Shown one piece after another: positions 50,322 through 58,249 of a stretch of DNA of 64,000 bases (position 1 is the stretch's first letter; each line of letters opens with the position of its first letter). The notes beneath the pieces are model-generated. The model made no database searches, was not told the DNA's origin, and saw only the letters and a program-made list of their open reading frames with translations. The stretch comes from Maritimibacter dapengensis. Its GTDB lineage: Bacteria > Pseudomonadota > Alphaproteobacteria > Rhodobacterales > Rhodobacteraceae. The position numbers and the translations under genes were made by a program. The stretch covers positions 29,165-93,164 of the forward strand of contig NZ_JAHUZE010000005.1 in assembly GCF_019218265.1 (NCBI RefSeq). The letters are read 5' to 3'.

Positions 50322-51161
50322 ATGGGTGAGATCGACCTTGACGCGCTGGCGCCCTGGCTGGGACGCACCGAGACCAAGGAAGATGTTCTGACGCAGGGGC
50401 TGATCGACAAATTCCGCGCCACGCTCGGTCCGCATCTTTGGGACGAAGCCGGCGATGTCCCGCTGGGGGTTCATTGGTGCCTTGCCCTTGATACCGTGCC
50501 AGCTGCCGCCCTGTCAGAAGACGGCCACGCCGCGAGGGGTGGATTTCTGCCCCCTGTTCTGCTGCCCGCCCGCATGTGGGCTGGCGGCGATGTTACGCAT
50601 ATCGCGCCGCTGAAAATCGGCGAAACCATCACCCGACGCTCTTCGATCAGGAATATTGTGGCCAAGCAGGGCCGTAGTGGACCATTGGTCTTTGTGACCG
50701 TCGAACATGAGTATCTGAGTGGCAACCGGCTTTGTATCCGGGAGCAGCAAACGATCGTTTATCGTGAGATTTCCACCCCCCGCACGGGCGAGAGCGCAGC
50801 TGACGCGGGTGACCCCAACACGCTTAGATCGACGCTGACACCGGATCCTGTTCTTCTGTTTCGCTATTCGGCGCTGACGTTCAATGCCCATCGCATTCAC
50901 TATGATTACGTCTACGCCACCGAAACCGAAGCCTATTCCGGACTTGTTGTGCATGGCCCATTGCAGGCCACGCTGCTTCTGAATCTGGCGGCGGGTGCGT
51001 TGAAAACATCGCCCCACCGGTTTTCGTTCCGTGGCCTCGCGCCACTCACCCTGCCCTGCGAATTGCAACTGCACAATGAAGGGACCGGCACCTCCGGGAC
51101 AGTCTGGTGTCAGGATCAAAAAGGTCTTCGAAGCTTTTCCGCAGAGTACGCGGCCGTCTGA
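50322..51161 (+). CDS. Mesaconyl-C4-CoA / 3-methylfumaryl-CoA hydratase-like (FAS1-type double-hotdog) protein, 279 aa
   Basis: A double-hotdog hydratase of the HTD2/Meh kind: GVHWCLALDTVP in the N-terminal half, and in the C-terminal half RYSALTFNAHRIHYDYVYA followed by YSGLVVHGPLQATLL. These carry the His/Asp hydratase residues of the R-hydratase motif in its HTD2 variant. Relatives hydrate 3-methylfumaryl-CoA (3-hydroxypropionate cycle) or itaconyl/mesaconyl-type CoA esters to citramalyl-CoA. Followed logically by a citramalyl/citryl-CoA lyase, and such a lyase-like gene lies two genes upstream. ATG at 50322. Last gene of the 11-gene operon. Confidence 0.82.
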   Translation: MGEIDLDALAPWLGRTETKEDVLTQGLIDKFRATLGPHLWDEAGDVPLGVHWCLALDTVPAAALSEDGHAARGGFLPPVLLPARMWAGGDVTHIAPLKIGETITRRSSIRNIVAKQGRSGPLVFVTVEHEYLSGNRLCIREQQTIVYREISTPRTGESAADAGDPNTLRSTLTPDPVLLFRYSALTFNAHRIHYDYVYATETEAYSGLVVHGPLQATLLLNLAAGALKTSPHRFSFRGLAPLTLPCELQLHNEGTGTSGTVWCQDQKGLRSFSAEYAAV

Positions 51162-51202
51162 TCGGTCTTCTTCGGTAGCGAATTCAGTTGTTGACCAATT
51201 TT

Positions 51203-51218
51203 TCTAATATCTGTTAGG
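51203..51218. promoter_or_regulatory. Operator site 7, Liv transporter operon promoter
   Basis: TCTAATATCTGTTAGG: two mismatches to the palindrome. It lies between TTGACC (51191) and TTAGGC (51214), a 17-nt spaced -35/-10 pair, as at the other plus-strand sites. It is 65 bp before the small leader ORF. Confidence 0.65.
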
Positions 51219-51253
51219 CTTCGCGGAGAGACTTGGTAAATAAACCAGGCAAA

Positions 51254-51269
51254 CCTCTGAATTTAGAGG
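51254..51269 (+). promoter_or_regulatory. 5'-UTR hairpin just before the leader ORF SD
   Basis: CCTCT, GAATTT, AGAGG forms a small hairpin in the predicted 5' UTR, ending two bases before GGAGGAGG. It may modulate access to this very strong Shine-Dalgarno sequence. Confidence 0.35.
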
Positions 51270-51283
51270 TGGGAGGAGGAACA

Positions 51284-51376
51284 ATGCGAGGAAAACTCGT
51301 AACCAACGAAAAACCGTGCGGTCAGGCTATGCGCGCCTCCATGAGGTGTGGGGCAAAAGCACGGGCCGCAACATGA
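51284..51376 (+). CDS. 30-codon leader ORF translationally coupled to livG
   Basis: ATG at 51284 follows an almost ideal SD (GGGAGGAGGAACA). The frame runs 30 codons, and its TGA overlaps the livG ATG (ATGA at 51373-51376). The peptide is basic (MRGKLVTNEKPCGQAMRAS... then MRCGAKARAAT) with no hydrophobic segment, so it is not a signal peptide. livG itself has no recognisable SD of its own, so ribosomes probably reach it by termination-reinitiation from this ORF. It could be a regulatory leader peptide or simply a translation-delivery device. Whether the peptide is stable or conserved is unknown. Confidence 0.55.
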   Translation: MRGKLVTNEKPCGQAMRASMRCGAKARAAT

Positions 51377-52152
51377 CCACGAATAACGGGCACGTATCCT
51401 CACCGCTTGCGGTGCGTGGTGCAACTTTGAAATTTGGCGGTGTGACCGCGCTCGACGATGTGAGCATTTCTGTGGCCGACGATGAATTGCTTGCAATTAT
51501 CGGACCGAACGGAGCCGGAAAAACATCACTTCTAAACGTGACTGCGGGCTTCTACCGTCCGCAGAAGGGCCGTGTCGAATTGTCCGGGCAGGACGTGACC
51601 GGCCTGCGTGTTGACCAGATCGCCCGGCGCGGTCTGGCGCGGACGTTTCAGGGCACCCATCTTTTTGCCGGGCAGACGGTGGTGGAAAACATTATGATCG
51701 GCCGCCACATGCTGATGAAATCGAATGTAGTCCAGGCTTTTTTCCAGTTCGGTCCCGTGATGCGCGAGGAATCGGAACATCGTGAAGCCGCAGAGGAGAT
51801 CATCGATTTTCTCGAGATCGAGGCAATCCGCAACCGGCCCGTGGGCACGTTGGGGTATGGGTTGCGCAAGCGTGTCGATCTGGGCCGTGCATTGGCGCAG
51901 GAACCGTCGATCCTGCTGATGGATGAACCGATGGCCGGCATGAACTCGGAGGAAAAAGAAGACCTGGCGCGCTTCATTCTCGATGTGCGCGAGGCGCGCA
52001 AGATTCCGGTAGTTCTGGTGGAGCACGACATGGGCGTCGTGATGGACCTTGCCGACCGGATCGTGGTGCTGGATTTCGGGCGGGTCATCGCTGAAGGCAC
52101 CCCGGAAGAAATCCAGAAGGACCCGGCTGTCATAAAGGCATATCTGGGGTAG
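51373..52152 (+). CDS. Branched-chain-type ABC transporter ATP-binding protein (LivG-like), 259 aa
   Basis: ABC ATPase with Walker A GPNGAGKTS, a signature region reading LGYGLRKRVDLGRAL (LivG-type variant of LSGGQ), Walker B ILLMDEP and the switch His in VEHDMGVV. It powers a Liv/HAAT-family importer whose permeases, binding protein and second ATPase are encoded downstream. ATG at 51373, overlapping the leader ORF stop. First full-length gene of the operon under operator site 7. Such importers take up amino acids but also aromatic, alicyclic and isoprenoid-like carboxylates; the regulon context favours the latter. Confidence 0.92.
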   Translation: MTTNNGHVSSPLAVRGATLKFGGVTALDDVSISVADDELLAIIGPNGAGKTSLLNVTAGFYRPQKGRVELSGQDVTGLRVDQIARRGLARTFQGTHLFAGQTVVENIMIGRHMLMKSNVVQAFFQFGPVMREESEHREAAEEIIDFLEIEAIRNRPVGTLGYGLRKRVDLGRALAQEPSILLMDEPMAGMNSEEKEDLARFILDVREARKIPVVLVEHDMGVVMDLADRIVVLDFGRVIAEGTPEEIQKDPAVIKAYLG

Positions 52153-52156
52153 CGGC

Positions 52157-54154
52157 ATGGTCAAACAACGGACAGCAATGGTCTTTTCGGACCCAGCAGT
52201 GACACATAGCGAAACCCTGCCGCAGGTTTTGCTCGCGCGAGCGACATCCACACCGACCAACCTCGCCGAACGGCACAAGCGCCTGGGCATCTGGCGTGAA
52301 TTCACCTGGGCCGATGTTCTTGACAGGGTTCGCGCCCTGGCTCTCGGGTTGGAGAACCTGGGCTTGTCGGCTGGCGAATCCGTCATGATGATTGGCGAAA
52401 ACGAACCCGAACATTTCTGGGCTGAATACGCCGTCCAGTCGTTAGGCGGCAAAGTCCTGTCTGTCTATCCGGATCAAAACGCTGAAGAGATTCTGTATCT
52501 GGCCGAAGACTCGCAAACGCGGATTTTTCTGGCACAGGATCAGGAGCAGGTCGATAAATGCATCGAGATTGCGGGCAAGTACTCGGGCGCCCTGGCGGTC
52601 GTTTACTGGGACGATTCCGGTCTGTGGGGCTATGATCATCCCCTGTTGCATTCGTTTGAAAGTGTGAGCGCGGCCGGGCGTCAGATCCACGCCAAGGAAC
52701 CCGCCAGATTTGAAGAACACGTAAAACGTGGACGGGCGGACGATACCGCCTTGCTGTCCTATACCTCGGGTACCACGGGAAAACCCAAGGGCGTTGTCAT
52801 CAGCCATCGCTACCTGTTCGACAATTGCTCGCGGGTGATGGGGGCAATCGAAATCGCGCCGGGCACCGAATACCTGACCTACATTTCGCCGGCCTGGGTC
52901 ACGGAACAGATTTTCGGCCTGTCGATCGGTTTGATCGCGCCCATGGTCGTCAACTTCCCCGAAGGCCCTGAAGACGTACTGACCAACATTCGCGAACTGG
53001 CGGTCGACGCACTGGTGTTCAGCCCGCGCCAGTGGGAAAATCTCGCCTCCATCGTTCAGGCCCGGATGCTGGGGGCGGGTAAAATCCGCAATGCGATGTA
53101 CAACTGGGGTATGAAGGTCGGCCACGACGTTTATGTGGAACGGCTGGAGGGGCGTAGCCCCAGCCTTGCCGCACGCCTGCAGCTTCCCTTTGCCGAAGCT
53201 CTGGTGCTGCATCACCTGCGCGACAATCTTGGCCTTGGTAAGGCCAAAAACGCAATGAGCGGCGGCGCCCTGATGGCACCTGACGTCTTTCGTATGTTCC
53301 ACGCGATGGGGGTTAAGCTGCGCAACGTGTATGGCGCGACCGAAATCGGCCTTCTGACCGCGCATGTCGGCGAAAGCTATCAGCTGGAAACCAGCGGCAG
53401 CTGGATGCAAAGCAACACGAACTACGGCGAACCGCTGGAATACAGGGTCTCGGACGAAGGGGAGCTTCAGGTGCGTGGCGGATCGGGCTTCGGTGGCTAT
53501 CACGGCAAGCCCGAAAAGACCGCAGAGGAATTGACCGAAGACGGTTGGTACAAGACCGGTGACGCGGTGTCGATGACCGACGACGGCGAGCTTTTGTTCT
53601 TTGACCGTGTCAAGGATATGCGCCGCCTGGCAAATGGGCACAGCTATCCGCCGCAATTCATCGAAACGCGGTTGCGGTATAGCCCCTTCATCAAGGATCT
53701 CATGACCTTGGGCGACGAAACCCGGAGCTTCGTCAGCGCGCTTATCAATATCGATATGGAAGTTCTCGGGCGTTGGGCGGAAGAGAACAAGATCAGCTTT
53801 TCGACCTACACCGATCTCTCGCAGAAACCCGAAGTTCTGGACCTTATCAAAGGCGAAGTGGCGCGCATCAATGCGCTCCTGCCCGAAGGCTCGCGCGTGG
53901 CACGTTTTGCGAATTTTCCCAAGGAACTCGACCCGGATGAAGGCGAGTTGACCCGCAGCCGAAAGCTTCGCCGGGCCTTTCTGGAGGAACGGTATGCCAA
54001 GCTCGTCGAGGCGATCTATGCTGGCGATGACGAGACAGATCTCGAAATCGCTGTGACCTATCAGGACGGCCGTCAAGGCGTTCTCAAGACCACGGTTCGC
54101 GTGTCGGATGTTGAAAACGCATCGAAGGCTGCCAAGCGGCAGTCCAAATCTTAA
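52157..54154 (+). CDS. Long-chain-type acyl-CoA synthetase (AMP-forming) within the Liv operon, 665 aa
   Basis: A FACS-type ligase: SYTSGTTGKPKGVVISHRY (P-loop, near residue 198), MSGGALMAPDVFRMFHAMG, VYGATEIG, DGWYKTGDAVSMTDDGELLFFDRVKD, and an insertion/C-terminal region typical of bacterial long-chain synthetases in which the last Lys motif is atypical. It is inserted between livG and livH with 4- and 15-bp gaps, so the importer and a CoA ligase are made together. This suggests vectorial uptake, with the imported acid trapped as CoA thioester. The acid is likely bulky or hydrophobic. Confidence 0.87.
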   Translation: MVKQRTAMVFSDPAVTHSETLPQVLLARATSTPTNLAERHKRLGIWREFTWADVLDRVRALALGLENLGLSAGESVMMIGENEPEHFWAEYAVQSLGGKVLSVYPDQNAEEILYLAEDSQTRIFLAQDQEQVDKCIEIAGKYSGALAVVYWDDSGLWGYDHPLLHSFESVSAAGRQIHAKEPARFEEHVKRGRADDTALLSYTSGTTGKPKGVVISHRYLFDNCSRVMGAIEIAPGTEYLTYISPAWVTEQIFGLSIGLIAPMVVNFPEGPEDVLTNIRELAVDALVFSPRQWENLASIVQARMLGAGKIRNAMYNWGMKVGHDVYVERLEGRSPSLAARLQLPFAEALVLHHLRDNLGLGKAKNAMSGGALMAPDVFRMFHAMGVKLRNVYGATEIGLLTAHVGESYQLETSGSWMQSNTNYGEPLEYRVSDEGELQVRGGSGFGGYHGKPEKTAEELTEDGWYKTGDAVSMTDDGELLFFDRVKDMRRLANGHSYPPQFIETRLRYSPFIKDLMTLGDETRSFVSALINIDMEVLGRWAEENKISFSTYTDLSQKPEVLDLIKGEVARINALLPEGSRVARFANFPKELDPDEGELTRSRKLRRAFLEERYAKLVEAIYAGDDETDLEIAVTYQDGRQGVLKTTVRVSDVENASKAAKRQSKS

Positions 54155-54169
54155 AGGAGGTCGGCGACA

Positions 54170-55054
54170 ATGGTCTATTTCATCAATGACATCATTACCG
54201 GGGCTTTGATCGGCCTTCTGTATTCGCTGGTGGCCATGGGCTTTGTTGTGATTTACCGCGCCAGCAAGGTGTTCAACTTCGCGCAGGGCGAGCTTGTGAT
54301 CATCGGCGGGTTCATCGTCTGGTTCACAACGATGCAAGCGGGGCTTAGCCTTTGGTTGTCGATACCCCTTTCGCTGGTTCTGGCCGGGCTGGTCGGGTAC
54401 GCAATCGAACGGATTTTCCTGACAAAGCTGATCGGTGAATCGGTTTTCTCGATGGTCATGGTCACCGTCGGCCTTTTGATCCTGCTGCGCGGTTTGGTGC
54501 TGCTTGTGTTCGGTCCCGCGGTAAGACCCTTCCCGATCATTTTTCCGCTGAAACCCTTGTTCCTCGGCGATATGTTGATCCCGATGAACCTCCTGATAGG
54601 TGGGATCATCACCATTGTCGCGGCCGTCGGCCTGTCGTGGTTCTTCAACCGGACCCGGTCCGGCCTCCGTATGACCGCTGTGGCGGAGGACCACGTCGTA
54701 GCTTCCTCGATGGGCATTTCGGTGAAAGGCTCGATTGCCGTTGCCTGGGTTCTCGGGGCAATCCTGTCCACAATTGGTGCGATGATCTTTCTCAGCGGCA
54801 AATCGCTGACCTTCCTGGCCTCGGATATCGGGTTCGCGGCCCTGCCGGTGGCGCTCTTTGCCGGGCTGGAATCCATCGGCGGGCTTATCCTGGCAGGAAT
54901 AATCATCGGCATCGCGCAGAGCTTGACCACCAACTACCTTGATCCGTTGATCGGTGGCTCGCTCGGCAGTGTCGTTCCATATATCATAATGCTTGCCATT
55001 CTGCTGATCCGGCCGACCGGCCTGTTCGGCTGGCGCACAATCGAACGGGTGTAA
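54170..55054 (+). CDS. Branched-chain-type ABC transporter permease (LivH-like), 294 aa
   Basis: An integral membrane permease with about eight hydrophobic segments. Typical LivH features are DIITGALIGLLYSLVAMGFV at the N-terminus, ASKVFNFAQGELVIIGGF (with the FAQGE turn), RTRSGLRMTAVAEDHVVASSMGI (EAA-like loop contacting the ATPase) and RPTGLFGW at the C-terminus. Preceded by AAAGGAGG at a good distance from ATG 54170. Forms the membrane channel with the LivM-like protein encoded 3 bp downstream. Confidence 0.93.
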   Translation: MVYFINDIITGALIGLLYSLVAMGFVVIYRASKVFNFAQGELVIIGGFIVWFTTMQAGLSLWLSIPLSLVLAGLVGYAIERIFLTKLIGESVFSMVMVTVGLLILLRGLVLLVFGPAVRPFPIIFPLKPLFLGDMLIPMNLLIGGIITIVAAVGLSWFFNRTRSGLRMTAVAEDHVVASSMGISVKGSIAVAWVLGAILSTIGAMIFLSGKSLTFLASDIGFAALPVALFAGLESIGGLILAGIIIGIAQSLTTNYLDPLIGGSLGSVVPYIIMLAILLIRPTGLFGWRTIERV

Positions 55055-55057
55055 TCC

Positions 55058-56110
55058 ATGGATCCTTCTGGCGTATTCCCGACAAGCTATCGCAGTGACA
55101 GACGTTTGATCCGAACGCGCTGGCAGTTTCTGGCCCTCGTCGTATTCATGGCTCTACTGCTGTTGGCGCCTTACCTGGTGAGCAGCCGTATCATCGCTAT
55201 CCTGAATATGATGATGATCAGCGCCGTCATCGCCGTCGGGCTTCAGATCTGCACCGGCTATGCGGGCCAGATCAACCTGGGTCAGGCGGCGTTCATGGGG
55301 GTCGGCGCCTATACGGCCTCGATACTGGCCTCGAAGACCGGCCTTACGTTTCTGCTGACCATTCCTCTGGCCGGGCTCTCGGCTGCGCTGTTCGGCTTTC
55401 TCTTTGGCTTGACCGCGGCGCGGATCAAGGGGTTCTATCTGGCACTGACCACGATTGCAGCTCAGTTCCTGTTCCACTTTGCCGTATTGAACCTGCCGTC
55501 AACCTGGCTGGGTGGATCGAACGGTATCACCGTGCCCCCGGCCGAGCTTTTCGGGCAGCGATTTGTCAGCGAATCTTCGCAGTTCTATCTGAATTTCGCC
55601 GTGACCGCGATCATGGTGGCGGGCGCGTTCGGGATCGTTCGGTCACGCTTCGGCCGTGCCTTCGTGGCGGTCAGGGATGATGACGTGGCCGCGGGTATAA
55701 TGGGGATCAATGTCGCGGCCACAAAGGCAAATGCCTTCCTGATCGGCGCTTTCTATGCGGGCGTCGGCGGGGCGCTTTGGGCCTATCTGATCCGCTTCGT
55801 GGGGGTAGACCAGTTCACCCTGTTTCACTCGATCTTCTTCGTCGCGATGATCATCGTCGGCGGGATGGGTTCAATCGTGGGGGCCCTGATCGGCGTCTTC
55901 ATTATCCGCATCATCCAGGAAATTATCGCGACGGTCGGCCCCAATATCGCCGACTCGGTATCATTCCTTGGCGGTGACATCGTGTTCGCTGGCATGAATG
56001 TCGTTCTTGGCGGCGTGATCGCATTGTTTATGATCCTCGAACCCAAGGGGCTGATGCACCGCTGGAACATCCTGAAGTCGTCATACCGTATCTGGCCGTT
56101 TCCTTACTGA
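55058..56110 (+). CDS. Branched-chain-type ABC transporter permease (LivM-like), 350 aa
   Basis: Second permease of the importer, with about nine hydrophobic segments. Family features are GYAGQINLGQAAFMGVGAY, ARIKGFYLALTTIAAQF, WLGGSNGITVPP, FGRAFVAVRDDDVAAGIMGI (cytoplasmic coupling loop) and MGSIVGALIGVFII. Length and topology are normal for LivM. The C-terminal tail (KGLMHRWNILKSSYRIWPF) is basic-aromatic. Followed after 34 bp by the binding-protein gene with its own SD (GGGAGGAAG). Confidence 0.93.
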   Translation: MDPSGVFPTSYRSDRRLIRTRWQFLALVVFMALLLLAPYLVSSRIIAILNMMMISAVIAVGLQICTGYAGQINLGQAAFMGVGAYTASILASKTGLTFLLTIPLAGLSAALFGFLFGLTAARIKGFYLALTTIAAQFLFHFAVLNLPSTWLGGSNGITVPPAELFGQRFVSESSQFYLNFAVTAIMVAGAFGIVRSRFGRAFVAVRDDDVAAGIMGINVAATKANAFLIGAFYAGVGGALWAYLIRFVGVDQFTLFHSIFFVAMIIVGGMGSIVGALIGVFIIRIIQEIIATVGPNIADSVSFLGGDIVFAGMNVVLGGVIALFMILEPKGLMHRWNILKSSYRIWPFPY

Positions 56111-56144
56111 GAAATAGAGCGGCTCTAAACCTGGGAGGAAGAAT

Positions 56145-57383
56145 ATGACTTACCAATCGAATCGAGGTCTTCGCGGCTTACTGGCAGCGGCTGCCTTGGC
56201 GGCCGCGGCGACCATGCCTTTGAAGGCGCAGGCCGAAGAGACCTATAATCTGGCCCTGCTGTCGGACTTTTCCGGCCCTTATGCTGACATCATGCCCATC
56301 CTGGCAGGCGGACGCGAAGCTGTGTTCACCTGGTGGAATGAAACCCGCGGCAAGGAACTTGGCGTCACGCTGAACTACAAAAACTACGAAACCCGCTATG
56401 ACGCGGCACAGGTGGCAAGTCTCTGGCCCGGGATCAAATCGGAACTGGACCCGATTGCGGTTGTCGGCCTCGGCGGGCCTGACGTCGCGGCCCTTTCCGA
56501 ACGCCTGCCGGAAGACAAAATCCCGATGTTCATGGCCACAGCGGCCTACGGTTTTGCCTGGCAACCGGATGCCTGGATTTTCAACCCACGTCCGACCTAT
56601 TCGCACGAAAGTGTCGGCTTTCTAAACTGGATGCGTGAACAGCGCGGAGGAGACGAACCGCTCAAGGTTGCGATCCTCGCCTCCGAAGCATCGCCTGCCT
56701 ATGTCGACATGGCAAAGGGCCTTGAACTCTATGCCGAAGAGCACCCCGAGGAGATCGACCTCGTCGAGGTCATCTATACCGAAGTTCAACCCACCGATCT
56801 GACGGGGCAAATGCGCCGCGTTGTACGAGCCGGGGCCGAGGCGCTGGTAATCCAAACGAACACCTCTATCGTGGTTGCCGCGAAACGTGGGCTGCAGGCC
56901 AACGGGGCGAACATCCCGATCATGATGAGTTCGCATAACGGGCTTCCAGCCTCGGGTGGCGCGCTTGGCGGGCTTGAGCAAATGGAGGGGGACTTTGAAG
57001 CCTACGGCATGGCGATTGCGGCCGATGAGGACACTCCCGCGCGACAATTCTACGAGACATTGGTTGCCGATTACGGACTCGAAGCACCTTGGAACGTCGT
57101 GACCGCAATGGGCGTATCTCAGGGTCTCTATACCGTGACCGTGATCGATCACGCGATCGAGGCGAACGGCGCCGAGGGCCTGACCGGAGAGATGGTACGT
57201 GAGGCGCTTTTTGCCAAACCGATCACCACCGAAGAAACCCATGGGTTCCTGCCGACCTTGTCCTTTACGCCAGAAGCACCGTTCCCATTGGAAGGCCTCA
57301 AAGTGAATGTGGGCACCGTCAAAGATGGGAAAATCACCATCGCGGCAACGGGTGTCGACGTTCCGCAAGTTGAGAAATGGTGA
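56145..57383 (+). CDS. Periplasmic substrate-binding protein of the Liv-type importer, 412 aa
   Basis: A type-1 periplasmic binding protein (LivK/Peripla_BP_6). The signal peptide is SNRGLRGLLAAAALAAAATM...AQA with cleavage before EETYNLALLSDFSG. The two lobes follow, with ESVGFLNWMRE, VIQTNTSIVVAAKRG and SHNGLPASGG. Several Trp and Tyr residues near the expected cleft (FTWWNETRG, YGFAWQPDAW) suit a hydrophobic or ring-bearing ligand better than a small amino acid, but that is speculative. Its gene is followed by a 10-bp stem hairpin, a common way to raise binding-protein mRNA over the downstream ATPase. Confidence 0.9.
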   Translation: MTYQSNRGLRGLLAAAALAAAATMPLKAQAEETYNLALLSDFSGPYADIMPILAGGREAVFTWWNETRGKELGVTLNYKNYETRYDAAQVASLWPGIKSELDPIAVVGLGGPDVAALSERLPEDKIPMFMATAAYGFAWQPDAWIFNPRPTYSHESVGFLNWMREQRGGDEPLKVAILASEASPAYVDMAKGLELYAEEHPEEIDLVEVIYTEVQPTDLTGQMRRVVRAGAEALVIQTNTSIVVAAKRGLQANGANIPIMMSSHNGLPASGGALGGLEQMEGDFEAYGMAIAADEDTPARQFYETLVADYGLEAPWNVVTAMGVSQGLYTVTVIDHAIEANGAEGLTGEMVREALFAKPITTEETHGFLPTLSFTPEAPFPLEGLKVNVGTVKDGKITIAATGVDVPQVEKW

Positions 57384-57390
57384 ATTAATC

Positions 57391-57414
57391 CGGGCGCCGC
57401 AGTCGCGGCGCCCG
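57391..57414 (+). terminator. Intercistronic hairpin after the binding-protein gene
   Basis: CGGGCGCCGC, AGTC, GCGGCGCCCG: perfect 10-bp stem, tetraloop, seven bases after the stop. There is no long T-run, and livF follows after 24 bp. It probably acts as a 3'-end stabiliser or partial attenuator inside the operon rather than a full terminator. Confidence 0.65.
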
Positions 57415-57438
57415 TTCTGATCCTTAGCCCCGGGCAAT

Positions 57439-58236
57439 ATGACCATGCTGGAACTCAACAACGTAGAGGTGACATATTCCGACGTCATCCTGGCGCTCAA
57501 AGGCGTGTCCATGACAGTCCGTGCGGGACAATGTGTTGCTCTGCTCGGTGGCAATGGCGCAGGAAAAAGCACGACGCTTAAAGCCATCTCGGGAACGCTC
57601 AAATCCGAGGATGGAACCGTTTCGGCGGGGTCCATCGTTCTGGACGGAACTCCCATTCAGAACATGGAAGCCTCGGAAGTCGTGAAGAACGGTCTCATCC
57701 ATGTGATGGAAGGGCGGCGCGTTTTGCGGCATCTGACGTCAGAGCAAAACCTGATCGTCGGCGGGCACATGGTGCCCAACTCCGCCGAGCTGAAAAAGCG
57801 CTTGGACCATGTTTACACCTTGATGCCCCGGCTTGCGGACCTGCGCAACCGCACCTCTGGCTTCATGTCTGGTGGCGAACAACAACTGCTGCTGATCGGC
57901 CGGGCCATGATGGCCAGCCCCAAGATCATCGCGATCGACGAACCGTCGTTGGGATTGGCCCCGATGATGATCCGGGATGTTTATGAAGTGCTCAAGCAGC
58001 TCAAGTCAGAAGGCACGACCTTCTTCCTGGTCGAACAAAACAGCGCCGCGGCGCTATCGATCGCCGACTATGCCTATGTGATGGAGAACGGCCGGATCGT
58101 GATGGACGGCCCTGCCGACAAGCTCGCTGACAACGAGGACATCAAGGAATTCTATCTCGGCGTCACCGCATCGGGCGAGCGCAAAAGCTATCGAGATATC
58201 AAACACTATCGCCGCCGGAAGAGATGGCTGGGCTGA
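57439..58236 (+). CDS. Branched-chain-type ABC transporter ATP-binding protein (LivF-like), 265 aa
   Basis: Second ATPase of the importer: Walker A GGNGAGKSTT, signature FMSGGEQQLLLIGRA, Walker B IIAIDEPSLGLAP and VEQNSAAAL with the LivF Q in place of His. About 25 residues longer at the C-terminus than a typical LivF (ERKSYRDIKHYRRRKRWLG, strongly basic). ATG at 57439 or 57445. Translated after the intercistronic hairpin; followed 13 bp later by an SDR gene. Confidence 0.92.
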   Translation: MTMLELNNVEVTYSDVILALKGVSMTVRAGQCVALLGGNGAGKSTTLKAISGTLKSEDGTVSAGSIVLDGTPIQNMEASEVVKNGLIHVMEGRRVLRHLTSEQNLIVGGHMVPNSAELKKRLDHVYTLMPRLADLRNRTSGFMSGGEQQLLLIGRAMMASPKIIAIDEPSLGLAPMMIRDVYEVLKQLKSEGTTFFLVEQNSAAALSIADYAYVMENGRIVMDGPADKLADNEDIKEFYLGVTASGERKSYRDIKHYRRRKRWLG

Positions 58237-58249
58237 GGAGAAGGAATTC

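Noticed and set aside
52442..54694. Very long open frame antisense to the acyl-CoA synthetase (about 750 codons)
   Set aside because: A typical shadow of high-G+C coding DNA. The sense strand encodes a full ligase with all motifs, and the antisense has none. The same applies to long antisense frames at 4685-5800, 39551-41278 and 42937-44595.
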